A stretch of 64,000 nucleotides of DNA from Desulfosporosinus orientis DSM 765 (GTDB taxonomy: Bacteria > Bacillota > Desulfitobacteriia > Desulfitobacteriales > Desulfitobacteriaceae). The DNA is taken from contig NC_016584.1 in NCBI RefSeq assembly GCF_000235605.1, forward strand, positions 3,274,001 through 3,338,000, in the 5' to 3' direction. Below are positions 41,280-50,893 of the stretch, piece after piece; the first letter of the stretch is position 1, and each line of letters starts with the position of its first letter. The translations under genes were made by a program, and so were the position numbers. The notes beneath the pieces are model-generated. The model was not told where the DNA came from. It worked only from the letters and a program-made list of their open reading frames with translations, and did no database searches.

Positions 41280-43232
41280 TTAAGTCCGATAAAAACGCTT
41301 CTCCAACTCAGAGCGCGTCATAGTGACCATAGTCGGCCTGCCGTGAGGACAAGTATAGGGATTATGAGTCCGGCCCAGAGCAGCAATCAGCTGTTCCATT
41401 TCGTGAGTATTAAGAGAATCCCGGGCTTTTATGGATTCTTTGCAGGCCAACATATAAATCCATTCCTCAATCATTTTATCAAAGGTAGGCGGTGAATTTT
41501 TGATCAAGACCTCCTCAATAAACTGGCGAAGCAATTCATCTGCCGGGAAATTGCCGGTTTGAACAGGTATACCACGCAGCAAATAGGTTCTGGAACCAAA
41601 TTGTTCAAGAATGAATCCCATTTCATTGAGGATCCAGAGATTTTCAAGCAGAACTTGTTCCTCCTGGACCGTAAATTCCATGGGGATAGGAATAAGCAAG
41701 ACCTGGCTGGGCTGATCCGCTTCTTTAAACTCCCTGAGCAAGCGTTCGTAATTAATGCGCTCATGAGCGGCATGTTGGTCGATAATGGTTAAAATTTTGC
41801 CGTCTGTCGCTAAAATGTAAGTGTTAAATAGTTGAGTTAAGGGCCACATATGACTCAAGGACTGCACGGAGTCCTCAACCTTTACAGCGGATTTAACCTC
41901 CGGTATAGGCAAATCCGTTTGCTGAATGGTTCTACTTAAAACAGACTTGTTTGCTGCAGCAGGGAAATTGCGGGGTACAGCAGGCTGAGGTTCAAACTTA
42001 ATTTGTGGCTGTTCATAACGAGCAGTATTGTCAGGGGCAGATTCTCGAACTGCCATATCGACTTCAGCTCTTCTCGGCAGGTCTTGCAGGCCCTGCTGCT
42101 CCTGTAAGTCCGGCAGCTTCTGCATATTCTGAGGCGGGGATGATTTTTGTACCTGAAACGAAGGGAGGGGCGCCTTTGTCACGGGAGAAGGCTGAGCTTT
42201 GGATTGGGATTGGGATTGGGACTGGAAGGCAGGCAGAGGCTTGCTCCTAAGCAAAGCAGCATTCACTGCCTCCCGAATAAATTGACTAAGACCCGCTTCA
42301 TCCTTAAAGCGCACATCCATTTTCGTCGGGTGGACATTCACATCGTACTCTGAGGGTGGCAGAGATACATGCAGAACAGCGATTGGATGATGCTTAGCGG
42401 GAATTAAAGTATGATACCCTTCGGCCAGGGCCCGGCTTAGTAAAGGCGAGCGAATGATCCGCCCGTTAACCATGAAAAACTGGGCTTGTTTTGAGGAGCG
42501 AACTAAGTTTGGCGGGCTGATAAAGCCTTCTAACCGCCATTTTTCGTCACTCATTTGAATGGGAATCAACTGCCGGGCCAGATCATAGCCAATGACAGCG
42601 CCGATGGCTTCCCGTAAATCTCCCCGTCCGGTAGTCTGCAAGACCACTTGCTGGGGATGGGTCAAAGAAATAGCAATCTCGGGATGAGCCAGAGCGATTC
42701 GTCCCACAGTATCGCTGATCAGTCCAAACTCTGTAGCTGTGGATTTTAAGAATTTTAAGCGTGCCGGTGTATTAAAAAACAAATCCCGCACAGTTACCGA
42801 GGTTCCCACAGGACAGCCGATTTCTGTTAACCCCTCTTCTTCTCCTCCCTTGAGGGTGAAAGACAATCCGGCTTCTTCATATTCCGGACGAGAAGATATC
42901 TCAAAGTGGGATACCGAAGCAATACTGGGCAAAGCCTCTCCTCGGAACCCTAAGGTTTGCAGGTGATCCAAGTCTTCAATCTGGGTAATTTTACTCGTGG
43001 CATGACGAATTACGGCCAAAGGCAGGTCTGCCCTGCCGATTCCGCTGCCGTCATCCCGCACACGGATTAAAGGCACGCCATTGCCTTCAATAGTGATATC
43101 GATGTGTTTGGCCCCAGCGTCTAAGGAATTTTCCACCAGCTCCTTAACCACTGAGGCAGGGCGTTCCACAACTTCTCCGGCGGCTATCTGGTTGGCGGAA
43201 TTTGCATCCAGAATGTGAATTAACGGTGTCAA
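41280..43232 (-). CDS. mutL: DNA mismatch repair protein MutL
   Basis: A 650-residue MutL. The N-terminal GHKL ATPase has VVKELVENSLDAGA, DDGSGI, GFRGEAL and the conserved MFNTPAR-like FFNTPARLKFLKS. A Gln/Ser/Pro-rich linker (about 330-450) with an SQSQSQS run follows. The C-terminal endonuclease domain shows DQHAAHERINYE, ACKESIKARD and CPHGRP, so nicking activity is expected. I choose TTG 43232 rather than TTG 43262: AAGGAATGAGG precedes it and it overlaps the previous stop as TTGA, implying coupled translation. The deacetylase and hydantoinase-like genes sit between it and mutS. Confidence 0.94.
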   Translation of the reverse strand: MTPLIHILDANSANQIAAGEVVERPASVVKELVENSLDAGAKHIDITIEGNGVPLIRVRDDGSGIGRADLPLAVIRHATSKITQIEDLDHLQTLGFRGEALPSIASVSHFEISSRPEYEEAGLSFTLKGGEEEGLTEIGCPVGTSVTVRDLFFNTPARLKFLKSTATEFGLISDTVGRIALAHPEIAISLTHPQQVVLQTTGRGDLREAIGAVIGYDLARQLIPIQMSDEKWRLEGFISPPNLVRSSKQAQFFMVNGRIIRSPLLSRALAEGYHTLIPAKHHPIAVLHVSLPPSEYDVNVHPTKMDVRFKDEAGLSQFIREAVNAALLRSKPLPAFQSQSQSQSKAQPSPVTKAPLPSFQVQKSSPPQNMQKLPDLQEQQGLQDLPRRAEVDMAVRESAPDNTARYEQPQIKFEPQPAVPRNFPAAANKSVLSRTIQQTDLPIPEVKSAVKVEDSVQSLSHMWPLTQLFNTYILATDGKILTIIDQHAAHERINYERLLREFKEADQPSQVLLIPIPMEFTVQEEQVLLENLWILNEMGFILEQFGSRTYLLRGIPVQTGNFPADELLRQFIEEVLIKNSPPTFDKMIEEWIYMLACKESIKARDSLNTHEMEQLIAALGRTHNPYTCPHGRPTMVTMTRSELEKRFYRT

Positions 43233-44560
43233 AACTGCCTCATTCCTTCTTTTCTCTCCCAAACAAATTCTTGATCATAGAGTTGGTTTTGCAGCAAGGC
43301 GCTGGAAATATCGGCGGCTTTTTGCAAGTGTTCCCACAGGTCGTAGCCGGCTTCTTCACAGGCCGGGCAGGCATGAAAGGGTATGCGTATTAAGGCGGAT
43401 TTCTGGGTATAGCGCCTGCTTTCAATATAAAGGGTTCCGGGACAATGGCTGCATTCCCGGATATAATCATGACGGGTTTCCTGGAAGCCTTCCGTATCAT
43501 AGTAAACAGAATGAGGGCTATGCACCCAGTTACCTGCCGGGAAGAAGTCCTTAGCCTGGTATTTAAAGTTAGGCTTTAGCGTCTCAAATTGCTTTTTCAG
43601 TTCTTGTACATAGGGTTTCAGGGCGGATAAAGGAATTGAATTGCGTTTCATTTTCTGGGGCTCGCGAACATGATGATAATCTTCCCCGGCCAGAGCCAGT
43701 AAAATAGACAGGTTAACATAAGGCAGCGCCCCTTCAATGGAATAGCCGCCTTCCAGAACCGCTAAATCCGGCTGCAGGAGTTCAGTGATTCGTCCGTAGC
43801 CCTCCGCCGTTAAATTCATGGAGGCCAAGGGATCGGTAAAATGATTATCCTGACCTGCGGAGTTAATAATCATCTCCGGAGCAAAGGACTGAACCAGGGG
43901 CAAGACCCATTCTTCCATCAGGTAATGATAACCGTCATCACCGATTCCCGGCGGCAGGGGTATATTTAAGGTTTGACCCCAGGCATTGGGTCCTCCTTTT
44001 TCAAAGGTAAAGCCTGTTCCCGGAAAAAGAGTGCGCCCGTCTTGATGCATGGAGATAAACAAAACATCGGGATCGTGATAAAAGATATCCTGGGTGCCGT
44101 CGCCGTGATGCACATCCGTGTCGACAATTGCGATTCTGCGTTTGCCGTACCGAGCTCTTAAATGATTAACCAGGATTGCTTCATTATTTAAGGAACAAAA
44201 ACCCCGGTTTCCCCACACTGTCGCTCCGGAATGATGACCGGGAGGACGGGCCATCACAAAGCCATTATGAATCATCCCCTTGACTTGAGCTTCACCCATT
44301 AACAGTGAACTGCCCACAGCAATCAGATGAGGATCTAAACCATCTGTATGGGCACCGGGATTGGGAAATAAGGCTTGGGTTCTTAAAACATCCTTGAGTT
44401 CCGCAACCCGGGGGGAAAACTGTTTTATTTGAGGCAAATCCAGAATTCCTTCTTCAAAGAGCTGTTCTTGGGTATAGAGAAGACGTTCTTCACGCTCTGG
44501 ATGGGAGTCGCCTAAAGACCAGTCAAAGGCCGGGAAAAATAAGATCCCTGTCTGTTTCAT
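43229..44560 (-). CDS. Histone-deacetylase-family protein (AcuC/HDAC-like)
   Basis: A 443-residue metal-dependent deacetylase-fold protein. RPPGHHSGATVWGNRGFCSLNN (the double His of the active site, shown here as PPGHHS), DTDVHHGDGTQDIFY with zinc-binding D and H, and SAGQDNHFTDPLA mark the HDAC domain (about 1-310). The C-terminal 130 residues carry CSHCPG and CPACEE, a likely zinc ribbon absent from plain AcuC. Substrates might be acetylated proteins or small acetyl-amines such as polyamines. Its ATG overlaps the upstream stop by one base (TAATG), and its stop overlaps the mutL start. Confidence 0.88.
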   Translation of the reverse strand: MKQTGILFFPAFDWSLGDSHPEREERLLYTQEQLFEEGILDLPQIKQFSPRVAELKDVLRTQALFPNPGAHTDGLDPHLIAVGSSLLMGEAQVKGMIHNGFVMARPPGHHSGATVWGNRGFCSLNNEAILVNHLRARYGKRRIAIVDTDVHHGDGTQDIFYHDPDVLFISMHQDGRTLFPGTGFTFEKGGPNAWGQTLNIPLPPGIGDDGYHYLMEEWVLPLVQSFAPEMIINSAGQDNHFTDPLASMNLTAEGYGRITELLQPDLAVLEGGYSIEGALPYVNLSILLALAGEDYHHVREPQKMKRNSIPLSALKPYVQELKKQFETLKPNFKYQAKDFFPAGNWVHSPHSVYYDTEGFQETRHDYIRECSHCPGTLYIESRRYTQKSALIRIPFHACPACEEAGYDLWEHLQKAADISSALLQNQLYDQEFVWERKEGMRQF

Positions 44561-46227
44561 TACTCCACCCTCCCTAACACACCAGGCCGTACATGAACGG
44601 CCCCGCGGACAATTTGTCCCACGGTTTGATAATTTTGGACAATGGGAAAGAAATCAAAGGGCTCCTTTTCCAAGTCATGGAGCTGGATCTGATAATCCTC
44701 AGCCTGCTTTTGGACCAGAGAATCCAGAAATCCCTCAACTTCCCGGTAAGGCCGCAGGGGTCCTGTCCATTTTCCCTGCTCTCCTGTTTCTTCAACATTA
44801 TACTTCTTCATATAGGTATCCAGATGCAGAGTGCAGTCGAAGGTGGACCGGGCCAAGGCGGCTCCCAGGGCATTGGCTACTTCCGAGAAACGGCTGAGCT
44901 GAACCGGGGTATCCAAAGTATTTCCTAAAGCATCTGCGATCCCTTTGGCACCGCCGCCGCTGACTAAAGTCGTGAATTCCTTGCTTTCATGGGGATGGAG
45001 GACTTCCCAGACCTTATAGGCAGGTTCCTCCTCCCATTCCTTTTTCAAAGAGTCCACAGCCCCGGCAATCCTTTCCACTACCCGGTTAATGATATCCTCA
45101 GCCAGTGCCTGTAAACTGGCAGGGGTCCTGCCTCCAGAGGGCAGCAGAGTAGCAAGGCCTTCTTCCGCCAATTCTAAGCTGCCGTAATCAATCAGCTGCA
45201 AATAGCGCATAGCATCCGTAGGGGTGGGTGCCCGGCCGCCCAGGCAATAGGCCGGCCCGATACGGTAGTCCTCAATATGGAAGCCTTCCTCAGAAGTCCG
45301 GATAACAGAGTCTCCGCCGACGGGAATTGACCGGACGGCTAAAGAGCGAACAAGGGTTGAAAAGTCGCCGATTTGGGCTCCTTTAGCGCTAAGCAGGGGA
45401 ATTCCGGAAAGAATCAGGCCAATATCTGTGGTCGTGCCGCCGATATCAACGACGATGGATGAGGCACCGGGATCAATTTGAGTAAGAGCCGCCAGGACAC
45501 TGGCTGCCGGCCCGGAGTAAATGGAGTCAATGGGCCGGATTTTAGTGAGAGGTATACTCCCCCCATCAGCTTTTAAAATATAAATGGGTGCCTGAATGTT
45601 CCGGGCTTTAATGGCGTCTTGGAGCTGTCGGGAGAACTGGTGATATAAATCGGATACCCCTAAGTTAAGATAGGTGGTAAGACTGCGACGGTAAAAATTA
45701 GCTTGACCCCACTCATGTCCTAAAGCAATGGTTAATTCAGGATTAGCTGCTTTGAGATAGTCAGCCAGCTTTTCTTCATGGAGCTGATTGCGGTGAGAAA
45801 ACTTGCCTACAATGGCAACGTGGCTGACATCTTCCTGAGGTGCTGCCAGCTGTAGGCCCTCCCATTCCCCAGGATCTGGGGACTCGATTTCCCGTCCCCG
45901 GAAATCCATTTCTCCCTTAAGTTCTACATAGCTGACAGGCCAGGGCAGAGCCGTAACATTCATCCCATGCCCGGAAAATAAAAGCAGCTGAACAGCAGGG
46001 ATTCTGTTTTGGAGAATAGCGTTGGTTACCAGGGTTGTACTGACGGTAATTTGTTCAATCTCCTGCTCATCGGAAATTTCTAAGGCATCAAAAGCATTCA
46101 TGAGGGTCTCTACTATGTTTTTAGATTGGGTAGGCACTTTGGCTTTGCTTTGGATTCGGCCGTTTTTTAAGAAGACTGCGTCCGTATAGGTACCGCCTAC
46201 ATCGATTCCTACTCGATTTAACATCAT
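44560..46227 (-). CDS. Hydantoinase A / oxoprolinase-family protein
   Basis: A 555-residue protein of the HyuA/ROK-like ASKHA fold: VGIDVGGTYTDAVFLK at the N-terminus, VVDIGGTTTDIGLILSG in the middle and VSGGGAKGIADALG near the end. The family includes hydantoinases, 5-oxoprolinases and acetone carboxylase subunits, all ATP-dependent. No HyuB partner is nearby, so the activity is open. Its position in the mutS-mutL transcript and its one-base overlap with the HDAC-like gene suggest the two act together. Confidence 0.87.
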   Translation of the reverse strand: MMLNRVGIDVGGTYTDAVFLKNGRIQSKAKVPTQSKNIVETLMNAFDALEISDEQEIEQITVSTTLVTNAILQNRIPAVQLLLFSGHGMNVTALPWPVSYVELKGEMDFRGREIESPDPGEWEGLQLAAPQEDVSHVAIVGKFSHRNQLHEEKLADYLKAANPELTIALGHEWGQANFYRRSLTTYLNLGVSDLYHQFSRQLQDAIKARNIQAPIYILKADGGSIPLTKIRPIDSIYSGPAASVLAALTQIDPGASSIVVDIGGTTTDIGLILSGIPLLSAKGAQIGDFSTLVRSLAVRSIPVGGDSVIRTSEEGFHIEDYRIGPAYCLGGRAPTPTDAMRYLQLIDYGSLELAEEGLATLLPSGGRTPASLQALAEDIINRVVERIAGAVDSLKKEWEEEPAYKVWEVLHPHESKEFTTLVSGGGAKGIADALGNTLDTPVQLSRFSEVANALGAALARSTFDCTLHLDTYMKKYNVEETGEQGKWTGPLRPYREVEGFLDSLVQKQAEDYQIQLHDLEKEPFDFFPIVQNYQTVGQIVRGAVHVRPGVLGRVE

Positions 46228-46266
46228 TCATCACCCCTTGATCGTTGTGTGAAGATTAAAGTTTAC

Positions 46267-48819
46267 TTACATAGTTTTCGTCGCTTGGATTCTTTCCTGT
46301 AAATCAAAGAGATATTGCAAAGCTTGACGGGCCGTCATGTCATCTAAGGGCAGCAATTCGATTTCCTGCAGCAGCGGGTGCATTTGCGGTTCATCAAATA
46401 AGGAAAACTGAGTAACCTTGGCAGGGGGAGCCGGTACCGCATGAGCGGGTTCAGCCGACTCTAATTCTAACAATAAGGTTTTAGCCCTCTGCAGCAATTC
46501 CGGGGGAAGACCAGCTAAACGAGCTACTTGAATGCCGTAACTGCGGTCTGCCCGGCCAGGTAAAATTTTGTGCAGGAAGACGATGTCCTCACCACGCTCT
46601 TTGACCCCGACATGTAAATTGAACAACCCGGCAAATTCGTCTTGAAGCTGGGTTAGCTCATGATAGTGTGTAGCAAAGAGGGTTTTGGGTCTGAACTCAG
46701 GATGTTTAACTAAGTGCTCAGTTACCGCCCAAGCTATGCTAAGTCCATCATAAGTTGCTGTCCCCCTTCCGATTTCATCTAAGATAATCAAACTCTTGGG
46801 GCTGGCATATTTCAAAATATGAGCGACTTCCTGCATCTCAACCATAAAGGTACTCTGCCCTGCCGCCAGATCATCGGAAGCGCCAACCCGGGTGAAAATA
46901 CGATCCACCAGGGAAATACCGGCATTTTTAGCAGGGACAAAGGAGCCTATGTGAGCCATCAGAACAATCAAAGCGACTTGACGCATATAGGTTGATTTTC
47001 CAGCCATGTTTGGCCCGGTAATGAGGGCTAAATGCTGGCTTTCGGATAAATGGGTATCGTTGGGAACAAAGAGGTTTTGCTCAAGCATTTCTTCCACAAC
47101 AGGATGCCGGCCTTCGGTGATCAATATTTCACCATCATTTTTGATCTGAGGCCGTACATAATGGTTGCGCACAGCAACTTCAGACAGGCTGACAAAGACG
47201 TCAATCTCTGCCAGAATCTGGGCGACCTGGATAATTCGTTTCGTTTGCAGGCGAACCTCTTCTCGAAGGGCTAAGAACAACTCATATTCAAGATCTTTAA
47301 GTTTTTCCTCTGCACCAACTATTTTAAGTTCGTAGTCCTTGAGCTCCGGAGTAATAAAACGCTCAGCATTGGCAAGGGTTTGTTTGCGCTGGTACTCCTT
47401 AGGGATAAGATGGGCGTTGGCATGAGTGACTTCTATGTAATATCCGAAGATTTTATTATAGCCGATCTTTAAGGAGCGGATGCCGGTTCGTTCTCGTTCA
47501 GCATTCTCCAGTTGAGCTAACCATTCCTTGCCGCCGCTGGCAATCTCCCGCAGCTGGTCGACTTCCCGGGAGTAGCCGGTTTTAATAATATTGCCGTCCC
47601 TTAGAGAAATGGGCGGAGCCGGATTAATAGCGTTTTTCAGCTTGGCCACAAAGGTCTCCAGTCCGCCAAGCATAGGAACCTTGGTTTTCAAAGTTTCTGC
47701 CCTACTGGAACTGAGAAGTGAGCATAAATCAGGGAGCAGGGCCAGGGTTTGAGTCAGGGATAACAAATCTTTAGCGTTAGCTGTACCATAGGATACTTTA
47801 CCCATTAAGCGCTCCAGGTCGTAGACTTCCGATAGAAGCTTCAGCAAATCCTTGCGCAGGAATGAGTCGGAAATTAATTCTTGGATAGAGTCCAAGCGGC
47901 CTTCTATTTCATCTTGCAAAAGCAAGGGCTTATCAATCCAATGTCTTAAAAGTCTGCCCCCAAAGGCCGTTTTGGTTAAGTCGAGGACGGAAAGCAACGT
48001 GCCTTTTTTCCCGACCCCACGGAGAGATTCCGTAAGCTCTAGGTTTCGCCGTGTCCATTGATCGAGAAACATCCAGCGTTCCGTTCGGTAGGTTTTGATT
48101 TCCACGATATGAGTCGGATCAACGCCGGGCATGGTTTCTAATAAATAGGTCCAGAGCCCCGTTGCAGCACGGGTGGCTGCGGGAAATTCGCGAAATAAAC
48201 TCTCTTGACCCGGGAAATGTTCCGGAATGGCATTACCGTCAAAAGTCTTGCGGTCCCGTACGGTACAATAGTACCCTACCCAAAGTTTAGTCCTTTTAAT
48301 AAGTTCTGGAGTTAACAGGAGTTCAGCAGGATTAATGCGGGAAATCTCCGTGAGCAAAACATCCACATCCGCTGTTTGAAAAACCGTAAACTCACCCGTT
48401 GATAAATCCAGAAAAGCAAGTCCCCAGTGATCAGCAAAATAGATACTGGCTAAATAATGATTGGAACGTTCCGCAACAGCTTCTGTCAGAGTCCCCGGGG
48501 ATACAATCCGGATGATATCACGTTTAACAATGCCTTTAGAAGCTTTAGCATCTTCCACTTGTTCGCAAATAGCAACTTTATGGCCGGACTTTACGAGCTT
48601 GGACAAATAATTGTCCACAGCATGGTAAGGAACTCCACACATAGGAATTCGCTTTCCTTCCCCGGCATCCCTTCCTGTTAAGGCAATTTGCAGGATGGGG
48701 GCAGCGACTTCAGCATCTTCACCAAACATCTCATAAAAATCACCTAAGCGAAAAAAAAGAATGGCGTCCGGGACTTTCTCTTTAATAAGGTGATACTGCT
48801 GCATCATCGGGGTCGTCAT
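46267..48819 (-). CDS. mutS: DNA mismatch repair protein MutS
   Basis: An 850-residue mismatch sensor. The N-terminal mismatch-binding motif FFRLGDFYEMFGEDAE carries the Phe-x-Glu wedge; Walker A is GPNMAGKSTYMRQVAL; Walker B DEIGRGTATYDGLSIAWAV; and ATHYHEL and a helix-turn-helix follow. It recognises mispairs and recruits MutL. A terminator (48861-48895) separates it from ricA, so it probably begins the mutS-hyuA-like-HDAC-mutL transcript. Confidence 0.97.
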   Translation of the reverse strand: MTTPMMQQYHLIKEKVPDAILFFRLGDFYEMFGEDAEVAAPILQIALTGRDAGEGKRIPMCGVPYHAVDNYLSKLVKSGHKVAICEQVEDAKASKGIVKRDIIRIVSPGTLTEAVAERSNHYLASIYFADHWGLAFLDLSTGEFTVFQTADVDVLLTEISRINPAELLLTPELIKRTKLWVGYYCTVRDRKTFDGNAIPEHFPGQESLFREFPAATRAATGLWTYLLETMPGVDPTHIVEIKTYRTERWMFLDQWTRRNLELTESLRGVGKKGTLLSVLDLTKTAFGGRLLRHWIDKPLLLQDEIEGRLDSIQELISDSFLRKDLLKLLSEVYDLERLMGKVSYGTANAKDLLSLTQTLALLPDLCSLLSSSRAETLKTKVPMLGGLETFVAKLKNAINPAPPISLRDGNIIKTGYSREVDQLREIASGGKEWLAQLENAERERTGIRSLKIGYNKIFGYYIEVTHANAHLIPKEYQRKQTLANAERFITPELKDYELKIVGAEEKLKDLEYELFLALREEVRLQTKRIIQVAQILAEIDVFVSLSEVAVRNHYVRPQIKNDGEILITEGRHPVVEEMLEQNLFVPNDTHLSESQHLALITGPNMAGKSTYMRQVALIVLMAHIGSFVPAKNAGISLVDRIFTRVGASDDLAAGQSTFMVEMQEVAHILKYASPKSLIILDEIGRGTATYDGLSIAWAVTEHLVKHPEFRPKTLFATHYHELTQLQDEFAGLFNLHVGVKERGEDIVFLHKILPGRADRSYGIQVARLAGLPPELLQRAKTLLLELESAEPAHAVPAPPAKVTQFSLFDEPQMHPLLQEIELLPLDDMTARQALQYLFDLQERIQATKTM

Positions 48820-48860
48820 AGTATCCTCTTCTCCCCTTTAAGTTCTTTCTGCGTAGTATT

Positions 48861-48895
48861 AAAAAGGGGAAGAGCTCAGAATCAGCCCTTCCCTC
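48861..48895 (-). terminator. Terminator between ricA and mutS
   Basis: On the minus strand, GGGAAGGGCT and AGCTCTTCCCC (48866-48893) pair and are followed by TTTTTAAT. Confidence 0.75.
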
Positions 48896-48920
48896 TCCCT
48901 GTTTCAGTGATTTCTTCAGG

Positions 48921-49346
48921 TTAGGCCCCGCAGCCACACCCGCTGCTGCCGCAGCCTCCAGGATTGCATCCGCTTGGGTCACAACCGCTGTCCCCGCAAG
49001 AACAGCTATCCGATGCATTAGCAATAGCCCCTGCCAGAATAGCATTAACACCATCCAGCATCTCAGTAAATTTATCTTGGGCTTCCATGTAGGCAGCAAT
49101 GGCAGGATTAGCTTCTACTTTCGTCTCAATCTCATCGACAGCAAGTTTATCAGCTTCAGAAGGCTCTTCCCCATTTTGTTGGGCTTCCATAAAACGTTCT
49201 TGAGCTTTCTGTAATTCAGCAATCAAAACCTGGGCTGATGGATCGGCAGCCATGGCATCTTCCTTGCTGTGCAATTCAGCGAGTTCTTCACTGCGGGCAA
49301 TGGCATCAGCCAAGAGTTGGGCTTTTTCAAAAATCTCATTTGTCAT
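48921..49346 (-). CDS. ricA: YlbF/YmcA-family protein (RicA-like) with cysteine-rich tail
   Basis: A 141-residue protein. The first 110 residues are the helical YlbF/YmcA (Com_YlbF) domain; the last 27 (115-139) hold seven cysteines in a Gly/Ser/Asp context. In Bacillus, ymcA (ricA) lies directly after miaB (ymcB), as here; with RicF and RicT it forms a complex that binds Fe-S clusters and controls RNA processing and development. The long Cys-rich tail is unusual and could hold an Fe-S cluster or metal by itself (inference). Confidence 0.85.
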   Translation of the reverse strand: MTNEIFEKAQLLADAIARSEELAELHSKEDAMAADPSAQVLIAELQKAQERFMEAQQNGEEPSEADKLAVDEIETKVEANPAIAAYMEAQDKFTEMLDGVNAILAGAIANASDSCSCGDSGCDPSGCNPGGCGSSGCGCGA

Positions 49347-49424
49347 GTATTACACCTCCGCATATTCTCTTTATCATTCTACATAGTACAGCATGATTCC
49401 TGCATAATCAAAATCAGGCTGAAA

Positions 49425-50756
49425 CTATTTCTCGGTTTCAATCTCTCCCACTAAAGTCCAGGTTCCTGCTTCCGTTATTTTCAGATTAACCAGAGACCCG
49501 ATATGGTCCGGAGATCCGCTAAAAACCACTAACTCATTTCCTCGGGTTCGTCCGGTTAAGCGATCAGGATTGGTTTTACTGGGCCCCTCAACCAGGACCT
49601 CAAAGGTTTTACCGATCATTTCCTGCCGCCAGAGCAGGCTCTTTTCATTTTGCAGGCTCATTAATCTCTGTAAGCGGCGTTTTTTAATATCCAGGGGAAT
49701 TTGATTTTCCATAGTAGCCGCCAAAGTCCCTGAACGTTTAGAATACATAAAGGTAAAAGCGTGACTATAATTCACCTGATTGATGATATCCAGAGTCTGT
49801 TCAAAATCTGACTCCGTTTCACCGGGAAAGCCTACGATAATGTCCGTGGTAATACTTGCTTTGGGCATGAATTCCCGGATTCTTTGGACACGGCTAATAT
49901 AGTATTCCCTCGTGTATTTACGATTCATGCGTTCCAGGATAAAATTGCTTCCAGCTTGAATAGGAAGATGAAAGTGTTCGCAAAGATTCTTGCCCTTGGC
50001 AACTGTTTCAATAAGTTTATCCGACAAATCTTTGGGATGAGAGGTCACAAAACGAACTCTCAATACCCCTGGAATTTGGTCGACTTCATGAAGTAAATCG
50101 GCAAAATCATAAGGGGGAGAAAATTCCTTACCATAGGAGTTAACATTCTGGCCAAGTAAGGTCACTTCCCGGCAGCCGCTGGCGATAAGGTCCTTAATCT
50201 CTTGAATAATCTCCTCAGGTTTACGGCTTCTTTCTCTGCCTCGCACATGAGGAACAATACAATAAGAACAAAAATTATTGCAGCCATACATAATATTGAC
50301 ATTGGCTTGCAGCTTGCCTTTCTCAGCCAGTGGAGTTGATTCCGTGGTCAGTTTAGGTTCCGCCCATACTTCTGCTGCCTTTCCTTCTTGCTCTGCTTGG
50401 TGAAGCAGCGCAGAAAAGTCGTGGAGATTATGGGTTCCCGCCCAAATATCAATATGGGGTGCTCTTTTCTGCAATCTCTCTAAAGCCCCCGGCTGCTGAA
50501 CCATACAACCACTGATGGCAATCTTTAAGTTAGGATTCTTTTCCTTCAGCCGTTTCAATTCACCGATTTTACCAAGAATCTTATTTTCGGCACTTTCTCT
50601 GACACAGCAGGTATTAATAATGATAAGATCCGCTGTGGCAAGATCATCGGAACTCATATATCCTTCTTCCCGTGAAATCTGAGTTAAAGTCTCAGCATCA
50701 CGCTCGGACATCTGGCAGCCATAAGCTAATGTGACAACTTTCTTTTCCGTTTCCAA
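49425..50756 (-). CDS. miaB: tRNA methylthiotransferase MiaB (radical SAM)
   Basis: A 443-residue radical-SAM enzyme. The N-terminal UPF0004 domain holds three cysteines (AYGCQMS, NTCCVRESAE, ISGCMVQ) for the auxiliary cluster. The radical-SAM motif is C-x3-C-x2-C in YGCNNFCSYCIVPHVRGRE. A C-terminal TRAM domain (about 375-440) binds tRNA. It makes ms2i6A37 from the product of MiaA (40257). Followed 78 bases later by ricA. Confidence 0.96.
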   Translation of the reverse strand: METEKKVVTLAYGCQMSERDAETLTQISREEGYMSSDDLATADLIIINTCCVRESAENKILGKIGELKRLKEKNPNLKIAISGCMVQQPGALERLQKRAPHIDIWAGTHNLHDFSALLHQAEQEGKAAEVWAEPKLTTESTPLAEKGKLQANVNIMYGCNNFCSYCIVPHVRGRERSRKPEEIIQEIKDLIASGCREVTLLGQNVNSYGKEFSPPYDFADLLHEVDQIPGVLRVRFVTSHPKDLSDKLIETVAKGKNLCEHFHLPIQAGSNFILERMNRKYTREYYISRVQRIREFMPKASITTDIIVGFPGETESDFEQTLDIINQVNYSHAFTFMYSKRSGTLAATMENQIPLDIKKRRLQRLMSLQNEKSLLWRQEMIGKTFEVLVEGPSKTNPDRLTGRTRGNELVVFSGSPDHIGSLVNLKITEAGTWTLVGEIETEK

Positions 50757-50893
50757 AAATTGCTCAACTCCATATCTACCTCATAATCCATAGTTGTTTA
50801 TTATACTTGATTTTAAGATCAAGAGCAATCTGGGCATACTGATAGGTATTATTCACTTCCGCACAGAATTTTATAATCCGTATTCAAAAGCAC

